A program made the position numbers and the translations under genes. 64,000 bases of DNA from Tetrahymena elliotti 4EA (lineage: Eukaryota; Ciliophora; Oligohymenophorea; Hymenostomatida; Tetrahymenidae). The stretch spans positions 868,818-932,817 of the forward strand of contig JH720323.1 of NCBI GenBank assembly GCA_000231825.2. Reading direction: 5' to 3'. Each line of letters begins with the position of its first letter. Within the stretch, counting starts at the first letter, position 1. Under the pieces are notes generated by a model. It was not told where the DNA came from. It ran no database searches and worked only from the letters and a program-made list of their open reading frames with translations. Of this stretch, positions 25,973 through 40,077 are shown piece by piece.

Positions 25973-26861
25973 TCAAATATCTTGAGGAAAGTTATTCATA
26001 CTTTTGATTTTTTATTAAGCTTTACTTTGCTTTTATTCCTATTATGCATACTCTGTTTTTGTTTCTTCATTTTACCATTTAATTATGTATTTAAAATCAT
26101 TAAATCCAACTTATCCATCATCATCTTTATCTGCTCTTTCTAGCATTTCAATTAAGTCTTCATCTTCTACATCTTCACCAATTTCTTTAGCAATATTTCT
26201 CAGCATTTATATTGTAATCTTACTTTTTAATATATTCTATTCCTTTTTTTACTATTTCATTTACTATTTTTTATTTGCTCTAAAAGTTATAACTTCATCT
26301 TCATCATCATCTTATAAAAATTTTGAGTTTCCTAAATCTATAAAATATGAAAACGCCTTTTATAAATCCATATCAGAATCGTTTTCTGCAATGTTTGCAA
26401 ACATTAAATTCATAAATTCTTCAAACTTTTAAATTAAATAAAATATTGATTTAACTAGTTTAGACAGACTTATTTCATAGAATTATTAAATAAATTACTC
26501 CTAACTATCCATCTTTGTTATCATCTATTGCTTCTATGATCCTTGTTAAAGCTTCATCATCTTCTTAAACAAAACCTAAAATCTACATAGCTTCTCTAAG
26601 TTCATCGTAAGATAAAGTACCTCCTTTATCTTTATCAAACATATCAAATGTTTATTTCATTTCTACAATTTACTCAGCTGTGAATCCTGATCTTTCATAT
26701 TTTCTTGGGTTAAAAATAACTTTTGATGAATTTTGCAATGCAGAATTTCTAGCTTAATTTGATTAGATCTAGAATGAGGGAGTATTAATTTAAGATGATC
26801 CTGAAACTTAAGGTGTTGGAGTATCCTTATAAGCAAAAATATTATGTCCGCTATAGTTCAT
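25973..26861 (-). CDS. Centrin/calmodulin-like EF-hand protein
   Basis: Exons 26861-26499 and 26425-25973, with a 73 nt intron, give 816 nt (271 aa). A Ser/Gln-rich N-terminus of about 65 residues precedes SGFTAEQIVEMKQTFDMFDK, a typical centrin entry. EF1 loop DKDKGGTLSYDE, EF2 loop DDNKDGQLGFEE (made by the splice) and EF4 loop DKDDDGQVGFND are complete calcium-binding loops. EF3 is not canonical: between the helix DLQKAF and TIQMLRNIAKEIGE lies a longer acidic stretch. A 75 nt segment inside it (GTTATA...AGTAAG) could be removed as an in-frame intron, which would shorten EF3, so two isoforms are possible. A Gln/Lys tail follows EF4. Centrins act in basal bodies and contractile fibres; role inferred from family only. 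Confidence 0.88.
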
Positions 26862-27650
26862 GAGTTTGAATAAGATTTTTTTAAAATGCTAAGAATATTT
26901 ATAAACAGAATTTATTTAAAATTATATAAAAACTAATACAATTGCTTTCTTTTGTTATAAGTAAAAATAATACTGATAGATAGATAAGCTCACTCAAAAT
27001 ATTAAAATTAAATTAATAAATACCCATATCAAATAAATACGTTTTTTTTATATGTTAGAGACTGATATTTTAAATCCCAGACTTAGACCAATGCTAACTA
27101 AATCCAGATTTCTTAAAACAGGATTTTTTGAATTAAAAAACAGTAACCTAAATTATTAAAAATTATTTACTTTTTTATATTGGATAAAAAGGATTATTTT
27201 TATGTATTGATAAATAACCTTAATTTTAAAATTGATAAATTAATTAATTAATTGAGATGATAAATGTGAAATTGTAAATAGTTGATTGATAAACATATAT
27301 ATTGAGTGACGTATTAAAGGAGTGTTTATTTAAATTAATTGATTAATTATAATTATTCTTATAAATAGCATATAGAAAGGAGGGGAAAACCTTGTTGATT
27401 TGAAATAAATAAAAATAGCTTAACACTATTTTTTAAATCTAATTAGTTAGTTCTAATCATCATTTTTAAATTTTAGGAAATTTACAATTTTAGTGATTTG
27501 ATTTGATTTAATGAAAAATGATGTGATGTGTTATATTGTATAATATTATGTGAGTCTGATTTTAAAATAACTATTTATACATTATAGTGATAGGTATTAT
27601 TTTATTTATTACTATTATTAAATTTGTTTATTCTTTTTATTTGTTCGAAT
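26862..27650. other. Intergenic, A/T-rich
   Basis: Spacer between two minus-strand genes. No gene-like or structured element was seen. Confidence 0.6.
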
Positions 27651-29015
27651 TCAAACATTACTGTACTATTTAACTTGGATTTGTTGCTGATTACTATTTT
27701 GGTTGTAAATTTTTTTTCTTAGAATTTGCACTTCTTCACTTTGGAGTTTAGCTAGTTGAACTACTTTTTCAAATGATGAAGCCTTAAATATGTCCTTTAA
27801 AGATATTATGATTTGAGAGTTTATTAGTTCTTGCTTTTTCATATTTACATATTCTTCTGTCATTGTTTTTACAAATTTCCAAATTTATTTTTCAGTTGGT
27901 TTTTCTTGATCTTTAAACATATTGAATGGAGAACACTTGATGACTAAGTCTTCAAGAAATTTGAGTAACTTTTCAGTTTGTTTATTTTTTAATTCATATT
28001 CAGTTGTTGACTTACTCATCATTGAGTTAGAGTTGCTAATTTAATTTTAACCAACTTTTTCTTTTTACTTTAGTTGCTATTGTTATTACTATTATTATTA
28101 TTGCTGTTTTTGTTAGTACTATTTTTATATTCCCTAAGTTTAAGGAAGGGGATTAATTTCTTAAATTTTTAAGAAATTATTTGATGGGGATTTTTGTTTA
28201 CAATTTTAACTAGAAAAAAGGAATTGTTTTTCATCATTTTATTTTTATTTATTTAATTGAATTGGATTACTTAATGTTGAGCTATAGCTCTAAACTAAAT
28301 TAACATTTGCAAAACTATTCATTTGATCTTGTTGAAGTTATTATTGCAAATTAGAGAAGGTCTAATTAAAAGCACTATTTATAGAAGATTGAATTATTTT
28401 CATGCTTTATTCAGCACAACATTATGAAACTCTTTCAATTTATTCAGATTTACAAGAATTGAAAATGGCATTATTTGCTGATTGTGAATGCTTGTGATTT
28501 TGGATATTTTTGATGTGATACTCTTTTTCTTAACTTTATATTAATTCCTTTTATAACTTTAGAATTTCAGATTTTAATTTTTCAGTATCTCTTGTATAGG
28601 CTTTAAGTAGATTATGATTTTTTTTCTTTTCTTCTATAAACATTTGGATCAGTGAAAATTTATCTAATTATTAATATTATTATGTAATCTCTTCATTATT
28701 GTTAGCACCTTAGCAAGCATATTATTTGCAATTGTTATCATTTTTAGTTAATGACCTTTACAAGTTATTTTAATCTTTATTCTGGCTTTAATTTTCTTTT
28801 AAATCACTTTTTTAATAATAGTTGTTAACTAGTTGAAGTGTTTGAGTTGATGATGAAATAGATGGACTATCTTCCATTTTAACTTCAAAGTTGTCTATTT
28901 GACTCTTTTGAGATAAGGTTGTAGAATTAGTACCTTAGGACTATGGAGTGGCAGGCTACTGAGAAGAAACTTATTTAGAAAGGCAATCAGAACTAATTTA
29001 AATCAAATCGCACAT
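27651..29015 (-). CDS. Gln/Asn-rich coiled-coil protein, function unknown
   Basis: One uninterrupted frame from ATG 29015 to TGA 27651-27653, 1365 nt, 454 aa, without introns. The N-terminal ~110 residues are Ser/Thr/Gln-rich. The middle is helical with a heptad-like charged stretch (FIEEKKKNHNLLKAYTRDTE, LKSEILKLQKEL). Then comes a glutamine tract near 28078-28120 built mainly from TAA and TAG codons. The last ~130 residues are more ordered (STTEYELKNKQTEKLLKFLE, CSPFNMFKD, ASSFEKVVQLAKLQSEEVQI) and could form a small helical domain. I do not recognise a family. Confidence 0.8.
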
Positions 29016-31132
29016 TTTATTTTTAGATAGAGATCTAAATTGATAAATAATATTTTTTTAGAATTTTTTAAATTGAGAATGTAGTAGGTCTATCTGTTTA
29101 TTTGTTTATTCTGTCTAACTTCTTAAATCTCAAGTAGGATCCAAAAATAAGTAGTGAAGAATAGCTAGCTATATTTATTGGGGGAGAGTGAGTAAGAGAT
29201 TATGTAAGATTGACAATGTTAGAAGGTTTCAGTAAAACAAGCTGTAGGTAGAATGCTTAAAGTGAAGATATTAATTTTATTAATTTTTGAAATGATATTG
29301 ATTATATTTATTTTTATCAACGTTTAGTTTTTAAAGATATCTCTATCAAAATTTCTTTTTTATCTTGATTTAACAATTCTAAATTTTATTGTCATGATAA
29401 CGAATGGAATTAATTTTCTTAATTGTTGTATTTAAATAAACTTTATTAATAGGCTTTTACTTGTTTATTTCCCAAAAGTTGTTATTATGATATTCAGTGC
29501 GAATTATCTTATTTTAAATATAAATATCTCTCTTAAGAAATAAGATTCTTTATTTAAATTATGTTTTTGTTGTTTATCAAAATTTATTAAAAACCTAAAT
29601 CATTCAGTTCTATCAATCATTTTTCCACTAAAAATCTATCTAATTTTCTTTTACTTATTTATAAAATTTTATTTACTCACAAAAAAATGTCTAAATTACA
29701 AATAATTTTAAGTATTTATTAAAAAATATTTGCTGCTAAATAGCTAAATTATTAATTAAAATTATTTTTTGCTCAATTTTTGCTAAAATATACCATTTAT
29801 TAAATGTATTTACACAGCAGTTAGAAAATAATTACTGTAATGCAGGTTGTCTATTTATTTCTATAACATATTTTTTTTTTTCATAATTTTTCATAAAAAA
29901 AGTTTTTAAAAATTAATTTTATTGCTCTAAAGATAATTATTATTGATATTATTTTTTCATTTTAGAAATTTGAGTAGAAATTATTTTTCTGAGTGAATTC
30001 TTAACTAAATTTGAATGTAACAGAATAAAAAATAAATCCAATAAATTCTATCTAATTTTTTTAAATAAATTTTACTTTATAGAAACCTAAAAGTTAAGAT
30101 AATTACAATAAAAATAAATAAATATTATTTTTACTAAAAATTATATCAGACTGATTCAAAAAAATGTTTATATTTGAATAAAGAATTTCAAAGTAACATT
30201 TTTTCAAAAGTTTTGATAGTAAAATGTGTAATAGTTCTTGAAAATATAAATATAAATTCAATATTTCTAAAATAATTTTATTTTTAATCTTCAAATTGTC
30301 AATTTAGTCTTTCTTTAGAAAAAACTTTCACAAATTATGTAATTTTTGTGTCTTTTAATAAGTACAGGTACTTCATGCTTACTTTGAATCATCTATTAAG
30401 CTATTAATTTTAAATAAAAAGTTGTTAACTTTAATTTGAAGAATTAAGTAAAATTTTTTATTTTGTTGATAAAAAAATAAATTAAAATATTCATGAAAAA
30501 GTTATTAAAAATATCAAATTTTTAGCAAAATAATTTTAATTACAGCTAAGGTTAGAAAGAAATTATTTTTTTTATTTTTTCTCTAAGTAATTTTATGAAT
30601 TTAATATAGGAGTGATGAATCTTTTTTGAGATTAGTTTCTAAATTAAAATATTTTTGTTTATCTATTGAAAAAAATACATATTCCTTAGATTTTTATCTT
30701 AGTTTATTTCAGTTTTTTAGATGTAATAATAATTTAAATTGTTAAATATTTTCAATTCTTTTTTTTTCAATCAAAATTTTAATTACTTATTTAACAATAA
30801 ACATAAATTTGCTTAATTTCATCATCTGTTTTCTTTCTTTATGTGTGCTTTTGACAGCAAATTTTAAATATTAAATAGGGAATCTATCATAAATGCTAAT
30901 TCAAAAAATATTTTTTTTCTTTTTCGTTTTTTGGCAGAAATAATATTTGTTTTGTATTATCAAATATTGCGTTTGTCAGAAATCAAACTAAATACTTAGA
31001 GATAAGTTTGATTAAATTTCAAAGTCTTATTAAATTTAATAATTTAGAGTTATTAGGACAAGTCTTTAACTAAATAAAATAAAATAAACCTAAAGATATA
31101 ATATTTATATATTTAAAAGGTACATATTCAAT
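29016..31132. other. Intergenic between divergent genes
   Basis: About 2.1 kb, A/T-rich, with a purine-rich patch at 29140-29275 just upstream of the Q-rich gene. A frame at 30103-30294 (-) lacking TAA/TAG is Leu/Ile/Lys-only and I treat it as chance. No RNA gene was found. Confidence 0.55.
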
Positions 31133-34100
31133 ATGAGTTAATAGTAAGAATTAATTGATAATAGAACTCGCAATAGGTATTCTAGGGTGAAAATACTTAC
31201 ATACGATAGATTAAGCTATTTAATATAGTTTTCAGAGGAAAAACTTATCTTTTTTAGTTCAGAGTTGCTTGAATAGATCCAAGTATTGAAGATATTAATG
31301 CATTTTATTTTATTTGATTGATTATTAGTGATCAATATTATGGATTAATATCTAAGTAAATATTCTATATTTTTATTAGACAGTTAGGTAATTCCATGGA
31401 GAGATTTTGACAGTTGCTACAAGTAGTTCATAGGGTTTAGTATTTGTTTTTTGCAAAGAGGAATTTAGTATATTATAGCCATTTTATGATTCTCATAACT
31501 TTGCAATCAAGTAATTCATAATTGCAAATTTTGAATTGATCCAAAACTCTATTTACATTTTACTAATATATATAAATTAAGATGGGAAAAAGTATATAAC
31601 CAAAGAGTAAAAGAATCTATAAAAGATGGGTATTCATCTTTTGATGGTAAATTAGCAAATTAATTAAGATTTAAGCAAAAATTCTAAATATTTTTATTTT
31701 CAATTTCAGATTAATACTTAATAACATGTTCAGATCACTCAATAAAAATATGGAATGTGCTTTTTGATAATAATCAAAATGTAAAAAATTAAGCATTATA
31801 TTCAAGAGATTATTAATATAATTTTATTTAAAAATTTCAGAATATAAATACAGTTTCTAAGATATAGCCAATTTTCAATTTGAATGTAAGAGAAGATATC
31901 AAAAATGTTAAATTCTCTCCAGGTAATTTATCAAATTGCAATTTTTTTACTGTAAAATTAACCTCAAATTTAATAAATGTATCACTAAATATAGACTCTA
32001 GGTATTTCACTACTATGTCAGAGGTTTCTACTATCATTTTTGTTTGGGATTTTATTAAAATTTTGGATAATCATACAGGCTACTTAGACGAAGGGTAATC
32101 AAAGATTTTTGTTACAAAAGTTTAACTATTTCTTTTATAAATGAAAAAGATAATAAACGCAAAGTGATAATATAACAAACTACGTTCTTAAACATGAAAA
32201 TGATATCAAAGCTTATAAATTTAGGGGTATAATAATTCCTTTTCAAACATGCAAAGTAAAGTATTTTTTTTAGATAGTATAAAATCTCCCTAATAACCAT
32301 TTGGGCCAAACACTATAGTAAGTATAGATGTTTAAGGCATACTTAAAGTATGGCAGGAATCACCAGAAGATGAAGCCATGTTTTTCCATATTCATACAGT
32401 TTAATTAGAAAATATTAACAATATTGGCTCTCTTTCTTTCAGTTTTGTCTACTTTAACTCTAATTATGCTAAAAAGGACTTAGGATATCTCTATTAATCA
32501 ATCAGTAACTAAACAAGTAGCTATGGTTTATATGAAAAAGATGATTTTACATCCTTAGATTGGATAATTGTTTTGAAAGATACTTCAATGGATTTGTATT
32601 GCATTTCACATTTAAGAAATATTTCTAAAACTTCTAAAATTGAAAGATTTTCCAGCTTAAATGTAAGTTGATTAAAGATTTATTTGTAATCAACAAAATT
32701 TATATATAAAAAGAATCCTAGACTTCTCAAGTATATTAAATATTTGCTATATGCATAAGAAAAAAAGCAGAAAGATAGTGAATACATACATTTTTATGGT
32801 TTAGATTATCTAGGAAATTTGGTGAAAGTTCAATAAAATATTGTAAAAATTTTGTGATAAATTGGTTTTTTTTTCAATAAATTTTCATTATTTTTAATAG
32901 AATTAACCTAACGACATTAAAACCTATATTACAAATAAGAGATTATATGGTAAGATTTAGAATTTTTCTTATGATGAAAGTTCAGATTCAATTATTACTT
33001 TGGATAGTAATTAAAATCTATGCTACTAAGCTTCTCCTTATTAAGTAAAATTTTCAAATTATGAGTTTGGAAATTAATTTTGTTATATGTTTATGAATAG
33101 TAAATATTCCCATAAAGATTTGATTTTCTCTCAGAAGATAGTAACTGGTAATGGCCATTTAATAGCAAAATATAGACAAGTAAGCAATTTATAAATAATA
33201 TAATCATAATAGTAAAATTAAATCCCTAAAAAAGTAAAATTAGTTGAACATTATAAAAATAATGTTTTCATATTTGATGATAAGTTGAAGGTTTTAGAGA
33301 TCATATAGTTAGTGCATTAAGAAAATAAATTAATTCAATAATAGTTAGATATAGAAGATTAGGCTAAAGACATTGTTGGTTTAGCTTACTCAAAGAGTTA
33401 GTTTGAATATTAAATCAAATCATTATCTAAGAGTTAAAATGATAATGGAGATATTTAATTTGAGTTCTTAATTTATCCTCTCAATACAAATAAATTGATA
33501 GCAGTAAGATTTAGATTGAACTAAGAGGCTTTTAATGATAAAAAGAGCTTTTAAATAGAGGTATTTTAATTATATTTTTTAATAAGAAAAAATTTATTTT
33601 AAAAATAATCAAGGTTATGTATAGATATGAGATAGGAGAGCCTTTCTAGAGATTTAAATTTTATAATTATAATTCAAGAGAAATAAGCTTTAAGCTTCTA
33701 ACTAGAGAAGAGAAATAGATTTGTTTATATGAAGTGAAAGGACCCGAAATCAAAAAAATATAAAAGATTTCACGTAAACCAGAGACAAAAAGAATAGATT
33801 ATATTAAATACTCTGGTTGGGTAAACTCAAAACCTTCTATGTTTTACATCATCACATTTAATAATGATATTGAATTCTATAATGAAGATAAAGAAGTTTT
33901 AACTAAATTTAGTTTGAAAAATCTTCTTTATGGTGTAGACACTAAGCTTTATGATATTAGTTAGGTTAGTATTTTGGTAAAGCACTTCTATGATAATAAT
34001 TTTATCTTGGCTGTTGAAAACTATTTAATGCTCTTCAATCTTTAATTCGATAAAAGAAAATAAAGCTATATTATCAATTTAGTCAAGCAAAGTAAAAGAT

Positions 34101-37100
34101 CAAACGACCTCTACTACAAAAGATTTTCTCGCTTTACTCAACCTTCAAATTATGAAATCATTGTCACAAAAGATCTTAAGATGATCATCAAAACAAATGA
34201 AACAATTATGCGTTTTAATGGATTTTTTAATGAATAAGTCATTGATATTAATCAACTTGACACTTCTCAAGATTAGCACTCATTATTACCTGAAAACTTC
34301 TATCGTAAAATTGTGTCTTCATTAAGTAAAATATATTATTGAAATCAATTATTTTCTTATTTTCTTTTTATTTAGCTTTGTTTTGTGTAATTGTTTTTTT
34401 TGTAGAAATTAATTTTTATTTTTTTTGACAAAAAGAAATTCTCCCTCATCATCACCCTGAATTTATATATGAGCTTCTCACAATTGGTAATTTTGAAGTT
34501 GCATAAGTTATTTTATATAAATGCTTGCTAAGCTTGATTAAAAACAGATATGTTAGCTCTAAGTTTTCGTTCAGCATCACAAAGCTTTATAACCTATTTT
34601 TACAAAAAAAAAATGGTACACTTAAACTTAAAAATGAATATGAAGAAATTGATTCACCTAATCTTTCATTTAATTCCAAACTTTCTTTAATTGGGAGTCC
34701 TCTTTCAGTAATAAAAATTTTTTACAAAAGCATAAAAAAATTAATAATTAATTAAAATTAAAGGAAAATATCTTTGATTAAAAAGACTATGCTACCAATA
34801 GATCTGATTAATTTTTATAGGACATTTTAAAAGTGTTGTAAGAAGAAAAAGATGTTTTTAGACTTGAGGGTAATCAGTCAGCTTTCTTAGAAATTTTAGT
34901 TAAATTTTTAATTGATTTAAAAGAAAAATATGATTTTGATATCTTTGGATAATTGTTTATGTTCCATGTATCAATATTCAACAACTAAAAATTTATTAGT
35001 GGAGCTTAGTATAAACCAAGGTCTATGTTTACCAAAGAAGTAGTATGGGCTTGTCATTCTGATGCAAAGGATTTTATATCTAATGAGCTATTTGGAAAAT
35101 ACTTAGAAAAGAGAAACTTAAGATGGGATATCCTTAGAAGATACTGTTATCCACTTTGGTAAATTTAAAAAATTTAATAAATTAATTAATTTAATGATAT
35201 ATAATAGGTAAACAAACAATTTGGAAACAACAAAATATTTAAATGAAATAGCTACTGTCACTTTCTTTAATAGAGAGTAGGCTCTAAAAGACAGTGCATA
35301 GGTATAAAACCAATAAGAAATAAACTTAAATAATGCAAGTCTCTGGTATGTATTAGGAGGGTAGTTGAATGTTTTGATAAATAAACTTAATGAACTCTTT
35401 TAAATTACTTCTGATCCTATCAGAAAGAGAGCTTAAGGTTAAAAAGATTTGCTAGAAAAAGCATATTAGTATATTCATACTAAAGTTGATATGGGTTTTA
35501 TGGATTAGTAAGAGAAAGAAGATTTCTTAAGAGAGAAGTAAAAAATAATTTAAAAACTTGAGAACAATGCATTTGAACTCTAAAAGAGAGGATAATATGA
35601 AAAATGTGCTGCATTTTACTTAATAGCAGGTAAAATAGAAGATGCAGTAAATATCATGATTGAAAAATTAGAAGATATTTAGTTGGCTATTTTAACTCTC
35701 AAGTTATTTGAAACAGGAAATTAACCTATTTTAAAGCAAGTTGTTTAGTAACACTTTATTGATGTCGGTAGATAAATGAATGATGTTTTCCTTTAAAATA
35801 TTGGCTACTGTATCCTAGGAAAACATGTTTAATCAGTGAATGTGCTTTACGAACTTGACTATGAAGAGAGCTAAAAAACTGAGTAATTTTCAGATTTAAT
35901 TTTCTTTTTTAACATTATTTTTGAATTTAGATTTGCTGAGGCTGGTAAGAAAACTTGCATGGATTGGAAAGCAAAATTTGAACCTGATTTGAGTAGTTTT
36001 CACCCTAGTGCAATTTTGTTGGCAGATAAACTATTAAAAACACCTAAAGTTAAGTATGAGCTTGATATGCCCAACTAAAAAAAAGTAGAAAAGTAGAATA
36101 ATGATTTCAGTATTTTTGATGATTATCTAGCCTCTCCTTCAAATTCAAGTAACAGTCTTGATTAAGAAGAAGAAGTTGAAGATTTTCCATAATTGAACTA
36201 AAATGTACCTCTCCATTTAAAATTGTCTCTGTAATTTTATAATCTGATTAAACTACCTTTGTTAGGATTAGTTTTCTATAAAACTAACTAGGAAGAAACT
36301 TAATTAGATCAAAGTAAAAAATTTAGTTAAGAAAATATTTAATTCATTTTTTATAAAAAAAGGTGTAAAAAATTCTATTTAGAAATTAGTTTCAAGTCAT
36401 ATAGATTTTTTGATTGAGAGAAGCTTGTGTAAAATATCTTTCTTTTTTAATTTTCTTTTTATACATCTTAAATTTAAAAAAAGCTGACAAGGACTAAGAT
36501 AATTATTTTATGAAGCTAAGAAAGAATATTAGCGAATTAGCTGAATATTTTAAGATGAATACAATAGATCTTTACATTTAATAAAAATTTGATGAAAAAA
36601 CATTAATCCATATGGCAGATAAAAAAATTTAGAAGATGAAATCACTTTCTCATTCAGTATCTATGAAAATAGCACTTGGAGAAATTGAAAATGCAATAGG
36701 ATTATTACTTAAGTTCAGTACTCAATCTCAACATTTGTTTTATAGCTTGACATTTGATAATAATCTTAAATTAAAACAATAAAACTTTTGGATGAATTGC
36801 ATTTACATTACAGAATAACTTAAGAAAACAATTTCTTATATTTAACAGTCAAAGTATATAAGTGAATAAAATATAGTTATTGAAATCAATTCATTTAAAC
36901 TTTATAAGCTGTTTTGCTATTTTATTCTTAATTTAGGTATTATTTTTTATTTTTATTTTCAATTTTTGGTGATAAAATTCATTTATATTAAATAGGTTTA
37001 GAATAATTTTTAGAAGTTAACGAATTGCTCAAGGAAGTCAGTGAATTTAGTGAAAAATCAATCTTGAAGTAATAGTCCTTTGATATGAAATACACCTTCA

Positions 37101-39342
37101 AGATAAATAAGTTAATCGAAAAAGCTAACTAAATTAGGGAGTTAAAGTTTAAAAATGCTAAAGCAACAAGATATTAAGATCTTTTTGCAGAAGCTTTCCC
37201 TACCTCTCCTTATTCCTTTTTGGAGGATAAGAATGAACAAATTTCTTCAAAATAAAATATTGATTTAGAAGATAGTTAAAATAATAAATACAAAATTATT
37301 TTATTTTCAATGATTAGATATATGTCCATTAAAAATTTAGAAATTATTCTATCAAAGAATTTTAAAGGATATGAAAAAATGGATTGCCAATTAGACAAAT
37401 TTAATTATATCAACATCACCAAATAAGTTGAATTTTATGCTAAAAATTAAAAGAAAATTTTCAAAGCATTGATGAAACATTTTTCAGCATCTGACTAAAA
37501 TAGAATTCTTGAATAAATTCTTGGAATATTTGAGGATTCTAGCTATTATTAACATGCATCTTATTATAAGAATCTCCCTTCCTATGCTGATCCAGATGAA
37601 ATTTATCAATTTAAATAAAATCTTAAATAGTTTGATAAGTTTGATACTCTTTACCATCATCTCAAGGCTAAAATTTTGGTATAACAGTACCGTCACCCAA
37701 ATTATGAGTGGTCTACTTTGCAAGAAAAAGAAAAATAAGAATTATTTAAAGGTGGTATCGAAGTAATCAAAATAAAATAAGAGTAACTCAGAGGATTTTG
37801 TGTAAATTATTATCAAAATACAAATAGAGAAGTTATTTGCCTAACAAACAAAACCTTCAGAAAAATCGATTTGATTGAATAAATAGTGAATAAGACTCGC
37901 TTCTAGGATGGTTTATCTTTGTGTGAAGAAGTAATTCAAATATTTAAAAAATTATAAATTAACAATATTTATGTATTTCTAGGAAACTTTCTCAATAGAT
38001 CCTGCCACTGAAGATAGAAGAACAACTGTCCAAAAAGTATCAAATCAACAATTAGATTAGAAGCCTCTTGTTATAAAATTAGCTGCAAAACTGCTTAATA
38101 GTAGATAAATTAGGAGAGATTTACTAAATCAAGATGTAAGGCTAAACAAATACAGATATACATATTTCGATTAATATTCTGAGCAAGAAGTAGCAGATTT
38201 AATCAAAGTAAATCTATTAATTTAATTAAATAATTATTTTTACAAACATTTTAAAAAGTACGGAAATATTAAAAACTCAAACGAAATAGACTCACTGTGC
38301 ATAGTCTCCCATCCTAATTTACCAATATTCTTCACAGGTAAAAATTAATCATTTTAAGATATATTTATAAACTCCAATCATTGTTGAATTAAAAAAGGTG
38401 GTAGAGGTATAGTTGAGATTTGGTCATGCCACAAATTTGCTAAGATTAATGACTTCAACTACCCAAGCAAAGAACCAATTGTAACACTAAAAATATCTAA
38501 ATTTGGAGAAAAAATAGGAGGAATAGATTCTACTGGAAGTTTGTATTTGTGGAAATTCCATAAAAAGTAAAAAATCCCATTTTATATTCCAAATCAAAAC
38601 AATATTAAAAATTTTTAATAAAATAGTACAAAACTTTTCAGTCCATTCTTCACAGCCCTTTCAAATAAGTAAAGACAAATAAATGATTTTTGCTTTATAA
38701 ATCATGGCTCTATGATAGCTGCTATTACTAATTACTAGTTGCTTATTTTTGATACATTGATGCCATTAAATTTAGTAATTTATTCATATTATTTAATTGA
38801 GCGTTAATTAATTTTAAATTAAATAATAAATTTAGAGCTAAAGTGAAATAAGAAATATACCTGGTAACTTCCTCAATTATTCTAGCAATAAGAATATCAT
38901 TTTGATTACAAACAGTAAAAAATGCTTGATATCTATATATGATACAAAGAAAAATGATATTAAAAAATATATTGAGGTAAATAATTATTATTAGAATCTA
39001 ATTTATTTTTAAAACTTTCATTTTATCAGAATAAGGATTAGACTCTTGGCTAAGAATATAAATGCACTTTCTTAAATAAAAGAGAAAATTCTTTCGTTGT
39101 AGGAACTAATGATGGTTTCATTAAGATATTTGAACTTGATACCTTTTCACTTGTCATTTCTTATTAAGTTTTCAAATAAAGTATAATATTATTTACCTAA
39201 ACATATTGTTATAATTAAACTTATTTTATTAGTCGAAAAGAGACCTCCAATTTCAGTTACATAGATTTTATAAATTAATGACAGTCTATTTGCTTCTAGT
39301 TCAGATGGAGTTATTTAAATGGTTCACCCTGCTATTTTGTGA
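31133..39342 (+). CDS. Rav1/DmX-like WD40 protein (RAVE complex, V-ATPase assembly)
   Basis: Rav1 (yeast) and DMXL (animals) help assemble the vacuolar H+-ATPase. The gene spans 8.2 kb from ATG 31133 to TGA 39340-39342 with many small introns, which I did not resolve fully; the protein is probably a little over 2,000 aa. N-terminal WD40-type repeats appear as LITCSDHSIKIWNV (31720) and TIVSIDVQGILKVWQESPED (32310). The diagnostic central Rav1 domain lies at 34970-36300: VVWACHSDAKDF, KRNLRWDILRRYCYPLW, ASLWYVLGGQLNVL, then ENNAFELQKRGQYEKCAAFYLIAGKIEDAVNIM and EDIQLAILTLKLFE. This is the family's W-LF/AAFFLL-G-LKDA-V/DIQLA signature. C-terminal WD repeats close the protein (GTNDGFIKIFELDTFSLV near 39100, LFASSSDGVIQMVHPAIL at the end). 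Acidic Ser-rich linkers (36115-36200) separate domains. Spanning one locus is inferred from continuous domain order. Confidence 0.85.
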
Positions 39343-40077
39343 AATACTCAATATTATTTTAATAAAAAATTATAAAAAAATAAAAATAAAAAACAAATTT
39401 ATGTGATTTGCTAAAAAATTTTATAATAAATCAAATAATTATGTAAAATTAAAATTAAAATTTGTGCCAAAAAATTCTGTTTAAAAGAAAAATAATAAAT
39501 GGTTTCTATAAAATTCTTAAAATAAACAAAAATTAGTCAATTAAATTTATTTTAAAGTATTTTAGTTAATTAAGAAAACATAAATAATTTGAAGATTAAC
39601 TTAAATTATGTTAAAAATATTATGATTATTATTTTAAAAGTATAAATGATAAGTTTAAGTAAACAATACTCTTACACTCTTATAAAAAAAAATAAATAAT
39701 TAAATATGGCACTATTTGGGAGATAACAACTAATTTGAAAATTAACTTTTAATACTCTCAATAAAAATACTTATTTTTTGTTTTTATTTAGAATTTAACT
39801 TAAAAAAATAAGATAATTATTAAATGAATATAGCCATTATTTATATTATTAAAAAATATAAAGTTTTTAAAATTTGATTTATATTAACCAGTTATGATTA
39901 AAATACTTGAAATTTTTAATTTGAATTTGAAGTGAAAAAAAGACGAAGAAAATATTTGGAAAATATTTTAAACATTACTTAAAATATATAAAAGTACAAA
40001 TTCAGTCAGAATTTTAATGTATTGTTAAATTATTTTTGAATTTATAAAATATTTGGTATGTTTGTTCATTCTTAGTT
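39343..40077. other. Intergenic between convergent genes
   Basis: A/T-rich spacer after the Rav1-like stop and before the SF-assemblin stop. Nothing was seen. Confidence 0.6.

Noticed and set aside
26085..26432. 115-codon + strand frame, Ser-rich
   Set aside because: Antisense shadow of the EF-hand gene; the serines come from the complement of acidic GAT/GAA codons.
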